Notes: generated from the sequence alone by a model not told the origin. A stretch of DNA of 64,000 nt from Cyanobacteria bacterium CYA (GCA_008363215.1 RHKP01000006.1:55125-119124), one strand, 5' to 3'. Shown: positions 50,392 through 59,290, numbered from the stretch's first letter. Numbers and translations: made by a program.

Positions 50392-53300
50392 TTACTTCAG
50401 CATGGTCTTGAGGTACTGTCCGGTGTAACTGCCTCTGGTACGGGCGATCTGTTCGGGAGTGCCCGAGGCCACGACCGTGCCGCCCTTGTCTCCGCCCTCC
50501 GGCCCGAGGTCGATGATCCAGTCGGCGCACTTGATGACGTCGAGGTTGTGCTCGATGACGACCAGGGTGTTGCCTGCGCCGGCAAGGCGATCGAGGACTT
50601 CGAGAAGTTTGCGGATGTCCTCAAAGTGCAGCCCGGTCGTCGGTTCGTCGAGGATGTACAGCGTGTGCTCCGGGCTCGGTGTGCCGTCGTACCGGACGCC
50701 CTTGCCCAGTTCGGTTGCCAGTTTGATCCGCTGGGCCTCGCCGCCTGAGAGCGTGGTTGACGGCTGTCCGAGCGTGATGTAGTCAAGCCCGACATCGCGC
50801 AGGCACTGGGCGAATCGCAGGATCCTGGGGTGGTTCTCGAAGAACTCGCAGGCGGTTTCGACGGTCATGTCCAGCACGTCGGCGATGGAACGCCCGCGGT
50901 AGGTGACATCGAGCGTTTCGCGGTTGTAGCGTTTGCCGCGGCAGACTTCGCACTCGACGAAGACGTCGGGCAGGAAGTGCATTTCGATCTTTTTCAGGCC
51001 CTGGCCCTGGCAGGCTTCGCAGCGCCCGCCGCCGGAGCGGGCCGGAACATTGAAGGAGAAGCGCCCAGGCTGGTAGGCGCGGATCTTGGCTTCCTTGGTC
51101 TGCGCGAAGACTTTGCGGATGTCATCGAAGATGCCGGTGTACGTCGCCGGGTTGGAGCGAGGGGTGCGTCCGATGGGCGACTGGTCGACCTCGATGATGC
51201 GGTCGACGTGCTGGAGCCCGGTGATGCGCGCGTGCTGGCCGGGGTTGGCGCGGGTGCCGAGAAGGTGCTTGCGCACCGCCTGAAGGAGGATGTCGTTGAC
51301 GAGCGTGGACTTGCCCGAGCCGGAGACGCCGGTGACACAGATGAAGCCGCCGAGCGGAATGGCCACGTCAATGCTCTTGAGGTTGTTCTGCCGGGCGCCC
51401 CTGATGGTGAGAGCCTTCTTCTCGGAAAGTGCGCGGCGCTTGGCGGGGATGTCGATGGTGCGCCGCCCGGCCAGATAGTCGCCGGTGATGCTGGTGGGGG
51501 TGTCGCAGATCTGGGCGACGGTACCCTGTGCGACGATGCGCCCGCCATGCACACCGGGGCCGGGACCGACGTCGATGACGTGGTCGCCCGAGCGGATCAT
51601 GTCTTCGTCGTGCTCGACGACGAGGACGGAGTTGCCGATATCGGTGAGGTGACGCAAGGTGCGGATGAGCCGGTCGTTGTCGCGCTGGTGCAGCCCGATC
51701 GTCGGCTCGTCGAGGACATAGCAGGCGCCGACGAGTCCCGAGCCGACCTGGGTCGCCAGGCGGATGCGTTGTGCTTCACCGCCCGACAGCGTGGCCGTGC
51801 GACGGTCCAGCGACAGGTACTCCAGCCCCACGCTGGTCAGGAACCGCAGCCGGTTCATCACCTCGCGCAGAATCGGTTCGGAAATCTGCCGGTGCTCCTG
51901 CGACAGTTTCAACTGCTCGATGAATGCGATCGCATCATTGATGTTGAGACGCGACAGTTCCGAGATGTTCAGCATCGAACCGTCATGCTTCGGCCGGCCG
52001 ATCACAGTGGGCGAAAAGGCGCGCTCCTTCTCGGCCCTGTGCCCCGACTCGATCAGCACGTGCAGCGCCTCGATGCGGAGTCGGTCGCCGTTGCACGCCG
52101 GGCACACTTTCTCGGTCTGAAACTCGTGGAGGTGGTCCTTCACCCAGGTGGATTCGGTCTTCTCAAACCAGGAGTGGAGCATCGGCAGCACGCCGGGCCA
52201 CACCGCGCCATAGTGCTCTTCGTCCGCCGGCGTCGCCCCGTGCAGCAGGATGCGCCGGATCTCCCGGTCGAGGCTCCCGATCGTCGTCGACCCCTGTACG
52301 TTGTAGTTGCGGCAGAAGCGCCGCAGGTACGAGGGATAGATCATCCCGCCCGGCCCGTTCTTCTTCCACGGCGCAATGGCGCCCTTGAGGATCGGCAGAT
52401 CCTCGTTCGGCACCACCAGCGCTTCGTCAAACTCGAGAATCGCCCCCAGACCGTGACACGCCGGACATGCGCCCCACGGCGAGTTGAACGAGAACAGCCG
52501 CGGCGACACTTCCTCCAGAGCCACCTCCGGGTTCTCCGGATCCGCGAAATTCGTTGAAAACGTCTGGTCGGTCCACGAGCCAGTGGAGCGGGCGTCTCGC
52601 CTGCCGGAGGCGTCGGACCCGGGCAAGACCCCCGGCCCACCGCCTTCCACGCTGATGATCACAGTCCCCTGTGCCAATTTCAACGCCGCATCCACGCTCT
52701 CCGCCAGCCGCTGCCGCGCGTCCGCGTTGATCGCGATCCGGTCTACCACCGTCTCGATCGTGTGCTTCTTATGCCGGTGCAGATTCAGCGGGTTCTCGTT
52801 CCCGCTCTTGAGCGCCTCGCGCAAGTCGATCACGTCGCGGTTCACGCGCGCCCGCGTCCACCCCTGCTTGAACAGGTCATCGAGCACGTCCTTGTGGAAG
52901 CCTTTGCGATCGCGCACCACCGGCGCCAGCACCATCAGCCGCGTTCCCTCCGCCATCCCCATCAGCGTGTCAACAATCTGCGTCGAAGTGCTCGCCTCGA
53001 TCAGCCGCCCTGATCTCTCGACGATCGTGCCGTCCTTCTTCGTTTTCGTGGCCGCCCAACTCCGCGGCGTCCCGCAACGGGCGAACAGCAGTCGCAGGTA
53101 GTCATAGATCTCAATCGTCGTCGCCACCGTCGACCGCGGGTTGTGAGCGCTCGACCGCTGCTCGATCGCGATCGTCGGCGGAATGCCCTCGACTTCTTCC
53201 ACGTCCGGCTTCTTCAACTGGTCGAGGAACTGCCGCGCATACGCCGACAGCGACTCCATGTACTTCCGCTGCCCTTCCGCGAAGATCGTGTCGAAGACCA

Positions 53301-53520
53301 GCGAACTCTTCCCCGACCCCGACAGCCCCGTGATCACCACGAGTTGATCGCGCGGAATCTCCACGTCGATGTTCTTGAGGTTGTGCTCCCTGGCCCCCCG
53401 CACCCGGATCGACCGGTCGTCATGGGCCTTGGAACGCTGATAGGGCTTGGGCTCGGGCATGGGCATTCGATCATCGAGCGAGGCACAACCGGCGGCCGGG
53501 CTCGGGAACTGTGGACTCAT
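50392..53520 (-). CDS. uvrA: UvrABC excinuclease subunit A
   Basis: 1042 residues from ATG 53520, chosen because GGAGGGAG lies 8 bases upstream; later starts at 53466 and 53460 are possible. Two ABC ATPase cores are present with Walker A GLSGSGKSS (N-terminal) and GVSGSGKST (C-terminal), signatures LSGGEAQRI (twice), and Walker B VLDEPTIGLH and ILDEPTTGLH. The C-terminal zinc finger is intact (CEACQGQG ... CEVCRGKRY). In the N-terminal finger only CPAC remains; the first CxxC pair is replaced by NFADPENPEV, and about 30 Gly/Ser-rich residues are inserted before it. UvrA recognises DNA damage for nucleotide excision repair. It is on the same strand as uvrB. Confidence 0.97.
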   Translation of the reverse strand: MSPQFPSPAAGCASLDDRMPMPEPKPYQRSKAHDDRSIRVRGAREHNLKNIDVEIPRDQLVVITGLSGSGKSSLVFDTIFAEGQRKYMESLSAYARQFLDQLKKPDVEEVEGIPPTIAIEQRSSAHNPRSTVATTIEIYDYLRLLFARCGTPRSWAATKTKKDGTIVERSGRLIEASTSTQIVDTLMGMAEGTRLMVLAPVVRDRKGFHKDVLDDLFKQGWTRARVNRDVIDLREALKSGNENPLNLHRHKKHTIETVVDRIAINADARQRLAESVDAALKLAQGTVIISVEGGGPGVLPGSDASGRRDARSTGSWTDQTFSTNFADPENPEVALEEVSPRLFSFNSPWGACPACHGLGAILEFDEALVVPNEDLPILKGAIAPWKKNGPGGMIYPSYLRRFCRNYNVQGSTTIGSLDREIRRILLHGATPADEEHYGAVWPGVLPMLHSWFEKTESTWVKDHLHEFQTEKVCPACNGDRLRIEALHVLIESGHRAEKERAFSPTVIGRPKHDGSMLNISELSRLNINDAIAFIEQLKLSQEHRQISEPILREVMNRLRFLTSVGLEYLSLDRRTATLSGGEAQRIRLATQVGSGLVGACYVLDEPTIGLHQRDNDRLIRTLRHLTDIGNSVLVVEHDEDMIRSGDHVIDVGPGPGVHGGRIVAQGTVAQICDTPTSITGDYLAGRRTIDIPAKRRALSEKKALTIRGARQNNLKSIDVAIPLGGFICVTGVSGSGKSTLVNDILLQAVRKHLLGTRANPGQHARITGLQHVDRIIEVDQSPIGRTPRSNPATYTGIFDDIRKVFAQTKEAKIRAYQPGRFSFNVPARSGGGRCEACQGQGLKKIEMHFLPDVFVECEVCRGKRYNRETLDVTYRGRSIADVLDMTVETACEFFENHPRILRFAQCLRDVGLDYITLGQPSTTLSGGEAQRIKLATELGKGVRYDGTPSPEHTLYILDEPTTGLHFEDIRKLLEVLDRLAGAGNTLVVIEHNLDVIKCADWIIDLGPEGGDKGGTVVASGTPEQIARTRGSYTGQYLKTMLK

Positions 53521-53602
53521 CTGATCTCTCCCTCCAGGGGTGTGCATGGTAGGTCGATGGTCGGTGCAAAAGCCGCAAAGTTGGGTGCATCCTCTTTCGA
53601 GT

Positions 53603-53614
53603 TAGTGTGTACTA
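53603..53614. promoter_or_regulatory. Weak palindrome upstream of uvrA, possible operator
   Basis: TAGT-GTGT-ACTA, extended on both sides by T/A pairs, lies 83-94 bases upstream of the uvrA start in an AT-rich patch. A LexA-type operator would make sense for uvrA, but planctomycete LexA sites are not known to me and the match is short. Confidence 0.2.
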
Positions 53615-53679
53615 GTAAGCAAGTAGGCCGATCCTGAGCGAGTACGCACCCATTCTGGTGGGCCGGAGTACAACGCGGT

Positions 53680-53987
53680 GTGGCGGGTTCAGATGTATCC
53701 GCCGCGCGGGGCTGCCGCTTTGGGGGGCTCGGACTGGGCGGATTCACCCTGTTCCTGGGCTTGGCCGAAGTCCATAACCGATGGATCGACCTGTTCACCC
53801 ACGCGATGGTGACAGGAATGGTCGCAGCGCTGGCGTTGACGACAAGGTTGCGGCAGCGGGCGGGCGAATTGACGCTGGCAGCGGCGGGTGTGTGGGTCTG
53901 CGACACTTCGCACTTCCGTTCGCCGACTGGGCGATGGCCCTCCCCGCGCTCATCCTGGGCCTGCTCGGGCTGCTGTCAGGGAAGTGA
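53680..53987 (+). pseudogene. Frameshifted small membrane protein
   Basis: From a GTG at 53680 frame 1 reads a typical two-helix membrane protein start (GLGLGGFTLFLGLAEVHNRWIDLFTHAMVTGMVAALALTTRLRQRAGELTLAAAGVWV) and then turns into non-membrane sequence. In the third frame the stretch 53895-53987 reads LRHFALPFADWAMALPALILGLLGLLSGK, a natural last helix and tail. Joining them needs a one-base change near 53895-53905. Either the gene is broken or the sequence has an error. The 3' end overlaps the opposite-strand small membrane gene by 12 bases. Confidence 0.45.
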
Positions 53988-54152
53988 GCCCGGCTCCACC
54001 TCGGCCGCCCGCTCCGCCGCCTGCTGCTGCGCCGCAAACCGGCGCTGCATCTGAAACATGCCCAGCACCATCAGACCGATGGCGATGCCGAGGATGTAAT
54101 AGCCCAGGCGCTGCGGGAAGGTGCTGGAGGTGTCGGGCTGGAGACGGTGCAT
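53976..54152 (-). CDS. 58-residue single-helix membrane protein
   Basis: A short gene found by reading the gap between uvrA and uvrB. It reads MHRLQPDTSSTFPQRLGYYI, then the helix LGIAIGLMVLGMFQM at about 21-35, then a charged tail QRRFAAQQQAAERAAEVEP. The layout, one membrane helix with a cytosolic Ala/Glu/Gln-rich end, is typical of small regulatory or assembly membrane peptides. Function unknown. It is transcribed in the same direction as uvrB and uvrA, between them. Confidence 0.6.
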   Translation of the reverse strand: MHRLQPDTSSTFPQRLGYYILGIAIGLMVLGMFQMQRRFAAQQQAAERAAEVEPGSLP

Positions 54153-54177
54153 GGTGGAGTGTAGGGGCCTGTGCCGG

Positions 54178-54199
54178 CAACCTTGGCTCGCCGAGGTTG
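54178..54199. repeat. Palindrome CAACCTTGG-CTCG-CCGAGGTTG
   Basis: A nine-pair stem with one G-T pair, loop CTCG. A similar palindrome lies at 61146-61169 (CCTCGG-TTGG-CCGAGG core). It sits between uvrB and the small membrane gene. Confidence 0.6.
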
Positions 54200-54237
54200 A
54201 TGGTTTGGCGTGCAGCGGTTAGAGGCATGGACCCCAC

Positions 54238-54252
54238 CGGCTGGAAGCCGGC
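54238..54252. repeat. Palindrome CCGGCT-GGA-AGCCGG
   Basis: A perfect six-pair stem with loop GGA, 12 bases past the uvrB stop on the other strand. Possibly a transcript end signal or REP-like element for uvrB. Confidence 0.55.
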
Positions 54253-54263
54253 CCCACTGAATT

Positions 54264-56495
54264 TCATCGCCCCTTTCGCCGCGGCCGGGGCTTCGAGTCC
54301 GCGCCGCCTCCGCCACGCCGAGAGCCGGACTTTCGCTTGGACTGCTCCAGTTCCGAACGCCGGATGAGCACGGGCCCTTCACCCGCATCCGCCGCCGCGA
54401 CGAGATCCCGCACCCGCTGCAACTGGTCGCGCAGGTGCGCGGCCTTCTCGAACTCGAGCGACTCAGCCGCCGCACGCATATCTGCCTCGAGTTCAGTGAT
54501 GAGCAGATCGGCCTCGACGGCCGGCTCGTGCGTCTCCACCGCTTCGCGGGCCTTCTTGCGGGCCTTGAGTTCGGTCTCGATGCCGCGACGGATTGCCTTA
54601 TGGATCGTCTGCGGCGTGATGCCGTGCTCCTGGTTGTAGGCGATCTGCTTGGCGCGCCGTCGATCAGTCTCCTCGATGGCGCTCTGCATCGAAGGTGTCA
54701 TCGTGTCGGCATACATGATGACACGCGCGTGGGCGTTCCGCGCCGCACGGCCCATCTGCTGGATCAGGCTTGTCGCGCTGCGCAGATACCCCTCCTTGTC
54801 GGCGTCGAGGATGCACACCAGCGACACTTCCGGCAGGTCGAGCCCCTCGCGCAGCAGATTGACCCCGACGAGGATGTCAAAGGTTCCTTCGCGCAGTTCG
54901 GTGAGGATCTCGACACGTTCGAGCGTGTCGATCTCCGAGTGCAGATATCGCACGCGCAATCCCTGCCGGTCGAGGTAGTTGGTCAGGTCTTCGCACAGGC
55001 GCTTGGTCAACGCCGTGACCAGCACGCGCTCACCCCGGGAGGCCACGTCGCGGCAGCGTTCGACCAGGTCGGTCACCTGCCCGCGAGCGGGGCGCACTTC
55101 GACGACCGGATCGACCAGCCCGGTGGGGCGGATGACCTGCTCGGCGATTTCGCCCTCGCAGGCCTGGAGTTCGTACGGCCCCGGGGTGGCGCTGACGAAG
55201 AGAATCTGCGGGACGATGGACTCAAACTCTTCAAAGCGGAGAGGGCGGTTGTCCAGCGCGCTGGGCAGGCGGAAGCCGTGTTCGACGAGCACTTCCTTGC
55301 GGGCGCGGTCGCCGTTGAACATGGCCCGGACCTGTGGAAGGGTCACGTGCGACTCGTCGATGATCAGAAGCCAGTCGCGGTAGTTGGGTCTCGGAAGGGA
55401 CGAAGAGACGGAGAGGCGCAGAGACGGAGAATCAACGTCGCCATCCTCTCCGCTTTGCCGCTCTGCCACCTTGCCGCTTCCGCCGTCGTCTGCGGGGGCG
55501 TAATCGAAATAATCCAGCAGCGTGTACGGCCTCTCGCCCGGCTGACGCCCGTCCAGAAAGCGAGAGTAGTTTTCGATGCCCGAGCAGAAGCCGATTTCCT
55601 CGATGAGTTCCAGGTCGTACCTGGTGCGGGCGAGCAGGCGCTGGGCCTCGAGCAGTTTGCCCTGTGATCGCAGCGTGAGGACGCGCGCATCGAGTTCGGC
55701 GCGGATGCCGTTGACGGCGCTCTGCAACTGGTCCTCGGGCATGACGTAATGGACCGCGGGAAAGAGAAAGAACTGGCGTTCCTCGGCCAGCAGTTCGCCG
55801 CTGGTGGGATTGACGAGTTCGAGTTTGTCGATTTCGTCGCCGAACAGTTCAATCCGCACGGCGAACTTCTCGTAAGCCGGCCAGACGTCGATGGTGTCGC
55901 CGCGGACGCGGTAGAGACCTCGCTTCCACTCCGTGTCGTTGCGCTGGTATTGCATGGCGTTGAGGGAGAGGAAGAACTCACGCCGGTTGATCGGCGCCCC
56001 TCGCGTGATGGTCAGCACCTTCTGCGAGTACGCGGTGGGGGAGCCCAGCCCGAAGATGCACGACACCGACGCGATCACCACCGTATCACGCCGCGACAGC
56101 AGGTTGCTGGTCGCCGCAAGACGCAACTGGTCCAGGTCGTCGTTGCGGCTGGCGTCCTTCTCGATGTAGATGTCCCGCGCCGGGATGTATGCCTCCGGCT
56201 GGTAGTAGTCGTAATACGAAACAAAGTAGTTGACCGAATTGTGCGGGAAAAAGGCACGCAGTTCCTCGTACAACTGGGCGGCCAGCGTCTTGTTGTGGCT
56301 GATGATCAGCGTCGGCTTGCCCAGGGCTGCGATCACATGCGCCATCGTGAAGGTCTTGCCGGTGCCCGTGGCGCCCAGCAGGCACGAGGCGCGGGCGCCG
56401 CGCCGCAGGCGAGAGACCAATTGCCCGATGGCCTCCGGCTGGTCGCCCATCGGCTGGAAGGGACTTACGACCTGGAAGTGCTGCGGATGGGGCAC
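54264..56495 (-). CDS. uvrB: UvrABC excinuclease subunit B, with low-complexity insertion
   Basis: 743 residues from GTG 56495 (VPHPQHFQVVSPFQPMGDQPEAI); an upstream ATG at 56609 is open but not UvrB-like. Walker A is GATGTGKT at 41-48, the DNA-clamping beta hairpin is YYDYYQPEAYIP, and the helicase motifs include IDESHVTLPQ and QMGRAARNAH. The C-terminal UVR motif (LEADMRAAAESLEFEKAAHLRDQL) binds UvrC. Between LLDYF and DWLLIIDESH about 43 extra residues occur at about 329-372, encoded by an AGAGACGGAG-type low-complexity tract. The frame stays open through it, so the gene looks functional. UvrB loads onto damage and recruits UvrC. Confidence 0.96.
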   Translation of the reverse strand: MPHPQHFQVVSPFQPMGDQPEAIGQLVSRLRRGARASCLLGATGTGKTFTMAHVIAALGKPTLIISHNKTLAAQLYEELRAFFPHNSVNYFVSYYDYYQPEAYIPARDIYIEKDASRNDDLDQLRLAATSNLLSRRDTVVIASVSCIFGLGSPTAYSQKVLTITRGAPINRREFFLSLNAMQYQRNDTEWKRGLYRVRGDTIDVWPAYEKFAVRIELFGDEIDKLELVNPTSGELLAEERQFFLFPAVHYVMPEDQLQSAVNGIRAELDARVLTLRSQGKLLEAQRLLARTRYDLELIEEIGFCSGIENYSRFLDGRQPGERPYTLLDYFDYAPADDGGSGKVAERQSGEDGDVDSPSLRLSVSSSLPRPNYRDWLLIIDESHVTLPQVRAMFNGDRARKEVLVEHGFRLPSALDNRPLRFEEFESIVPQILFVSATPGPYELQACEGEIAEQVIRPTGLVDPVVEVRPARGQVTDLVERCRDVASRGERVLVTALTKRLCEDLTNYLDRQGLRVRYLHSEIDTLERVEILTELREGTFDILVGVNLLREGLDLPEVSLVCILDADKEGYLRSATSLIQQMGRAARNAHARVIMYADTMTPSMQSAIEETDRRRAKQIAYNQEHGITPQTIHKAIRRGIETELKARKKAREAVETHEPAVEADLLITELEADMRAAAESLEFEKAAHLRDQLQRVRDLVAAADAGEGPVLIRRSELEQSKRKSGSRRGGGGADSKPRPRRKGR
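55386..55500. repeat. Low-complexity tract inside uvrB
   Basis: GAAGGGACGAAGAGACGGAG and GCAGAGACGGAG, then after about 20 bases the inverted sense (CTCTCCGCTTTGCCGCTCTGCC). It belongs to the family at 14951, 38590, 39646 and 48879. In the protein it reads Ser/Gly/Asp/Arg-rich. Confidence 0.8.
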
Positions 56496-56733
56496 GGGGC
56501 GATGATACGCGGGGGGTGGTTTGGAATCTGCGCGGGTGGCGCGGGCAGATCCGCTCGTGGAGGGACGGCCAGAGCGGAACTGCGGGACGAAGAATGTCGA
56601 AGGGTTCATCAGGGAGGGGCGTAGTCACGCCCTCGATAGGGGTTCGCGACAGCGAGTCGGTCCAGCACCACTCGGGAAGCCTCCGAAACGGGGGCTGGTC
56701 GGCTCGTCCGTCATCTTGGAAGGGGACTTGTCG

Positions 56734-59232
56734 ATGCGAAATTGGTATTGCTGCCTGCTCGCCTCCGCGGCGGTTGCGGGCGGGGCGTGTTCGCTTGCTT
56801 CGGCTCAGTTGATGGACGGCCCACCCGGCGTCCTGCAGGCTGAAGTCGACCAGATCGTCACCGGTCAACTTGAGCACATGCTGTTCGGGCAGTTGCCGCA
56901 GGAGCATCAGGCGGCGATCCTTGCGGCCTCGCCTTCGGAGTTCTGCGAGCGTCTGCCCGATGACGCGACGAGCGCGGACGTGCGCTTTGAGCATGTCAAG
57001 GGATATATCACCCGCGAGGGATTCGACGGGATGCGGGCCGAGCACCGGCTGGCGCTGGCGACGCTGATCCGAAGCCGGATCGACGGCATCCCGGTGCCGG
57101 CGCTGTGCTTTGAGCCGGGCAGCGTCAGTGATGAGGCGGCGTACGCGTTCAGCCTCGTGTTGTTCGGCGATTATGCGCGATATCAGCAGACGAATCGCTG
57201 GAGTTCGACGACGCTGAGCGGAGGCGGACTGACGCAGGGAACGCCGACCATTCTGACCTATTCGTTCGTTCCAGACGGGACTTTCTGTCCGAACATCACG
57301 GGCTGGAGCGGGAACAGCGTGCTGTTCGCGTGGCTGAACAGCCGGTACGGAAGCCAGGCCACCTGGAAGCCGCTGTTTGACCAGGTCTTTGCGCGGTGGG
57401 CGAGCCTGACGGGCCTGAGTTACGTCTACGAGCCGAACGATGACGGCGTGAACCTGAACCAGAATGCGGGCGTGGCGGGCGTGCGCGGAGACGTGCGCAT
57501 CGCGGCGATGCCCCTCGACGGGAACAGCGGCGTGCTGGCGTACAACAACTTCCCGCAGGACGGGGACATGGTGTTTGATGCCTACGACTCGTTTTACAAC
57601 TCGACTTCGTCCAACTCGCTTCGTCTTCGCAATGTGGCGGCTCACGAGCACGGACACGGTCTGGGCATGCTGCACGTCTGCCCCGCCAACGGCACCAAGT
57701 TGATGGAGCCCTTTGTCTCCACCGCCTACGACGGCCCGCAGACCGACGACATTCTCAACGGCAACCGTCACTACGGCGACTACAACGAGCACAATGACAC
57801 GCCGGCGACAGCGACGGCGCTGGGAGATCCGGGCTTCGGTGTGTCGCAGACGAACGTCTCCATTGACGACAACGCCGACGTCGATTACTACTCCTTCACC
57901 GTCAATGAGCCCAAGCAGATCGTTGCCGGCGTGACCCCGCGGGGCGGTGAGTATCAGCAGGGCACACAGACCAGTTCGTGCAACACCGGGACGCTGACCA
58001 ACTACGACGTCGTGCACGACCTGGCGATCGACCTGTTCGATTCGGACGGGGTGACGCTTCTGGCCACAACAGACGACTTCGGTGTCGGCGTGGCCGAAAC
58101 GCTCAACGCCCTGGTCATCGATCCGGGGACGTACTACCTGCGTGTGCGCGGCGACTCGACCAACGCATGCCAGTTGTACGACCTGCTGGTGAGCACGCTG
58201 CCGGCGACGCCGCTTGTGATCGAAGCCATCGACGCGGTGCCGAGCATCATCGCTCCCGGGTCGAGCGTTTCGTTCGACGTGCGGATCGTGGGGGTAACCC
58301 AGAGCGTCGCGTCGGCCAATCTGCGCTATCGCGATGACGGTGGCGCCTATCAGACCATTGCGCTTTCGAGCCTCGGGGCAGACGCGTACCGCGCCACTCT
58401 GCCTGAGGCAAACTGCGCCGACCAGCCGGAGTTCTACATTGAGGCGACCGGATCCGGCGGGTACGTGGCCCACCTGCCCGCGGGCGGATCCGGTGACCCG
58501 TACGGCGCGACCGTCGGCGTCGAGACCATTGTGCTCTATGACGATGCCGAGACGAACATCGGCTGGACCGTCTCCGGTACTGCGACTGACGGGCAGTGGA
58601 ATCGCGGCGTGCCGGCCGGCGATGGAACTCGCGGCGACCCGCCGGTGGACGCTGATGGCTCAGGTGCGGCCTGGCTCACCGACAACCTGGCCGGCAACTC
58701 CGACGTCGATAACGGCACCACCATCCTCACCAGCCCCGCCCTTGACGCCTCGCACCCCGCTTCCGTCCTCTCCTACTGGACCTGGTTCTCCAACGACGCC
58801 GGCGCTGCTCCCAACGAAGACTCCATGACCATCGAAGTCTCTGACAACAACGGGGGCACCTGGACCATCGTCGAAGTCATCGGGCCCACCGGTCCCCAGG
58901 TTTCGGGAGGGTGGTATCAGACCTCCATCGCAGTGGCTGACTACGTGACTCCGTCGAATCAGTTCCGCATTCGTGTCACCGCGGCCGACACGGGCTCGGG
59001 CTCGGTGGTCGAGGCCGGCGTGGACGGAGTGTCGATCATCGCATTCTCCTGCGAGGAAGAGGAGTGCGTGGGTGACTTCAACGGCGATCAGACCCTGGAC
59101 TTCTTCGACATCCAGGCGTATCTGGCGGCCTTCAACGCTCATGACCCCGCGGCCGACATGAACAACGACGCCACGTTCGACTTCTTCGACGTGCAGTCGT
59201 TCCTGGCGGCGTTCGCGGCCGGCTGCCCGTAA
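56734..59232 (+). CDS. Secreted matrixin-like metalloprotease with dockerin-like tail
   Basis: 832 residues from ATG 56734, with GGAAGGGG upstream. A signal peptide (CLLASAAVAGGACSLASAQ) is followed by a propeptide-like helical region. The catalytic zinc site is HEHGHGLGMLH (HExxHxxGxxH) at about 306-316, the metzincin pattern, and a Met-turn candidate is LMEPFV. A PPC-like beta domain follows (DDNADVDYYSFTV; TYYLRVRGDS), then another beta-rich domain, and a C-terminal pair of calcium loops FNGDQTLDFFDIQAYLAAF and MNNDATFDFFDVQSFLAAF, ending CP. This dockerin-like tail is common in exported Phycisphaerae proteins and may anchor them. The substrate is probably an extracellular protein. Confidence 0.88.
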   Translation: MRNWYCCLLASAAVAGGACSLASAQLMDGPPGVLQAEVDQIVTGQLEHMLFGQLPQEHQAAILAASPSEFCERLPDDATSADVRFEHVKGYITREGFDGMRAEHRLALATLIRSRIDGIPVPALCFEPGSVSDEAAYAFSLVLFGDYARYQQTNRWSSTTLSGGGLTQGTPTILTYSFVPDGTFCPNITGWSGNSVLFAWLNSRYGSQATWKPLFDQVFARWASLTGLSYVYEPNDDGVNLNQNAGVAGVRGDVRIAAMPLDGNSGVLAYNNFPQDGDMVFDAYDSFYNSTSSNSLRLRNVAAHEHGHGLGMLHVCPANGTKLMEPFVSTAYDGPQTDDILNGNRHYGDYNEHNDTPATATALGDPGFGVSQTNVSIDDNADVDYYSFTVNEPKQIVAGVTPRGGEYQQGTQTSSCNTGTLTNYDVVHDLAIDLFDSDGVTLLATTDDFGVGVAETLNALVIDPGTYYLRVRGDSTNACQLYDLLVSTLPATPLVIEAIDAVPSIIAPGSSVSFDVRIVGVTQSVASANLRYRDDGGAYQTIALSSLGADAYRATLPEANCADQPEFYIEATGSGGYVAHLPAGGSGDPYGATVGVETIVLYDDAETNIGWTVSGTATDGQWNRGVPAGDGTRGDPPVDADGSGAAWLTDNLAGNSDVDNGTTILTSPALDASHPASVLSYWTWFSNDAGAAPNEDSMTIEVSDNNGGTWTIVEVIGPTGPQVSGGWYQTSIAVADYVTPSNQFRIRVTAADTGSGSVVEAGVDGVSIIAFSCEEEECVGDFNGDQTLDFFDIQAYLAAFNAHDPAADMNNDATFDFFDVQSFLAAFAAGCP

Positions 59233-59257
59233 GCGGCGAAAGGTGGCATTGACGCAG

Positions 59258-59290
59258 GGGCGGGTCCGCACGGGCCCGCCTCTTTTTCTT
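59258..59290 (+). terminator. Terminator of the protease gene
   Basis: GGCGGGTCC, loop GCAC, GGGCCCGCC, then TCTTTTTCTT. The nine-pair stem has one G-T pair. It lies 26 bases past the protease stop. Confidence 0.88.

Noticed and set aside
50830..52557. 575-codon open frame on the plus strand
   Set aside because: It is the antisense shadow of uvrA, whose motifs are unmistakable; high GC keeps antisense frames open.
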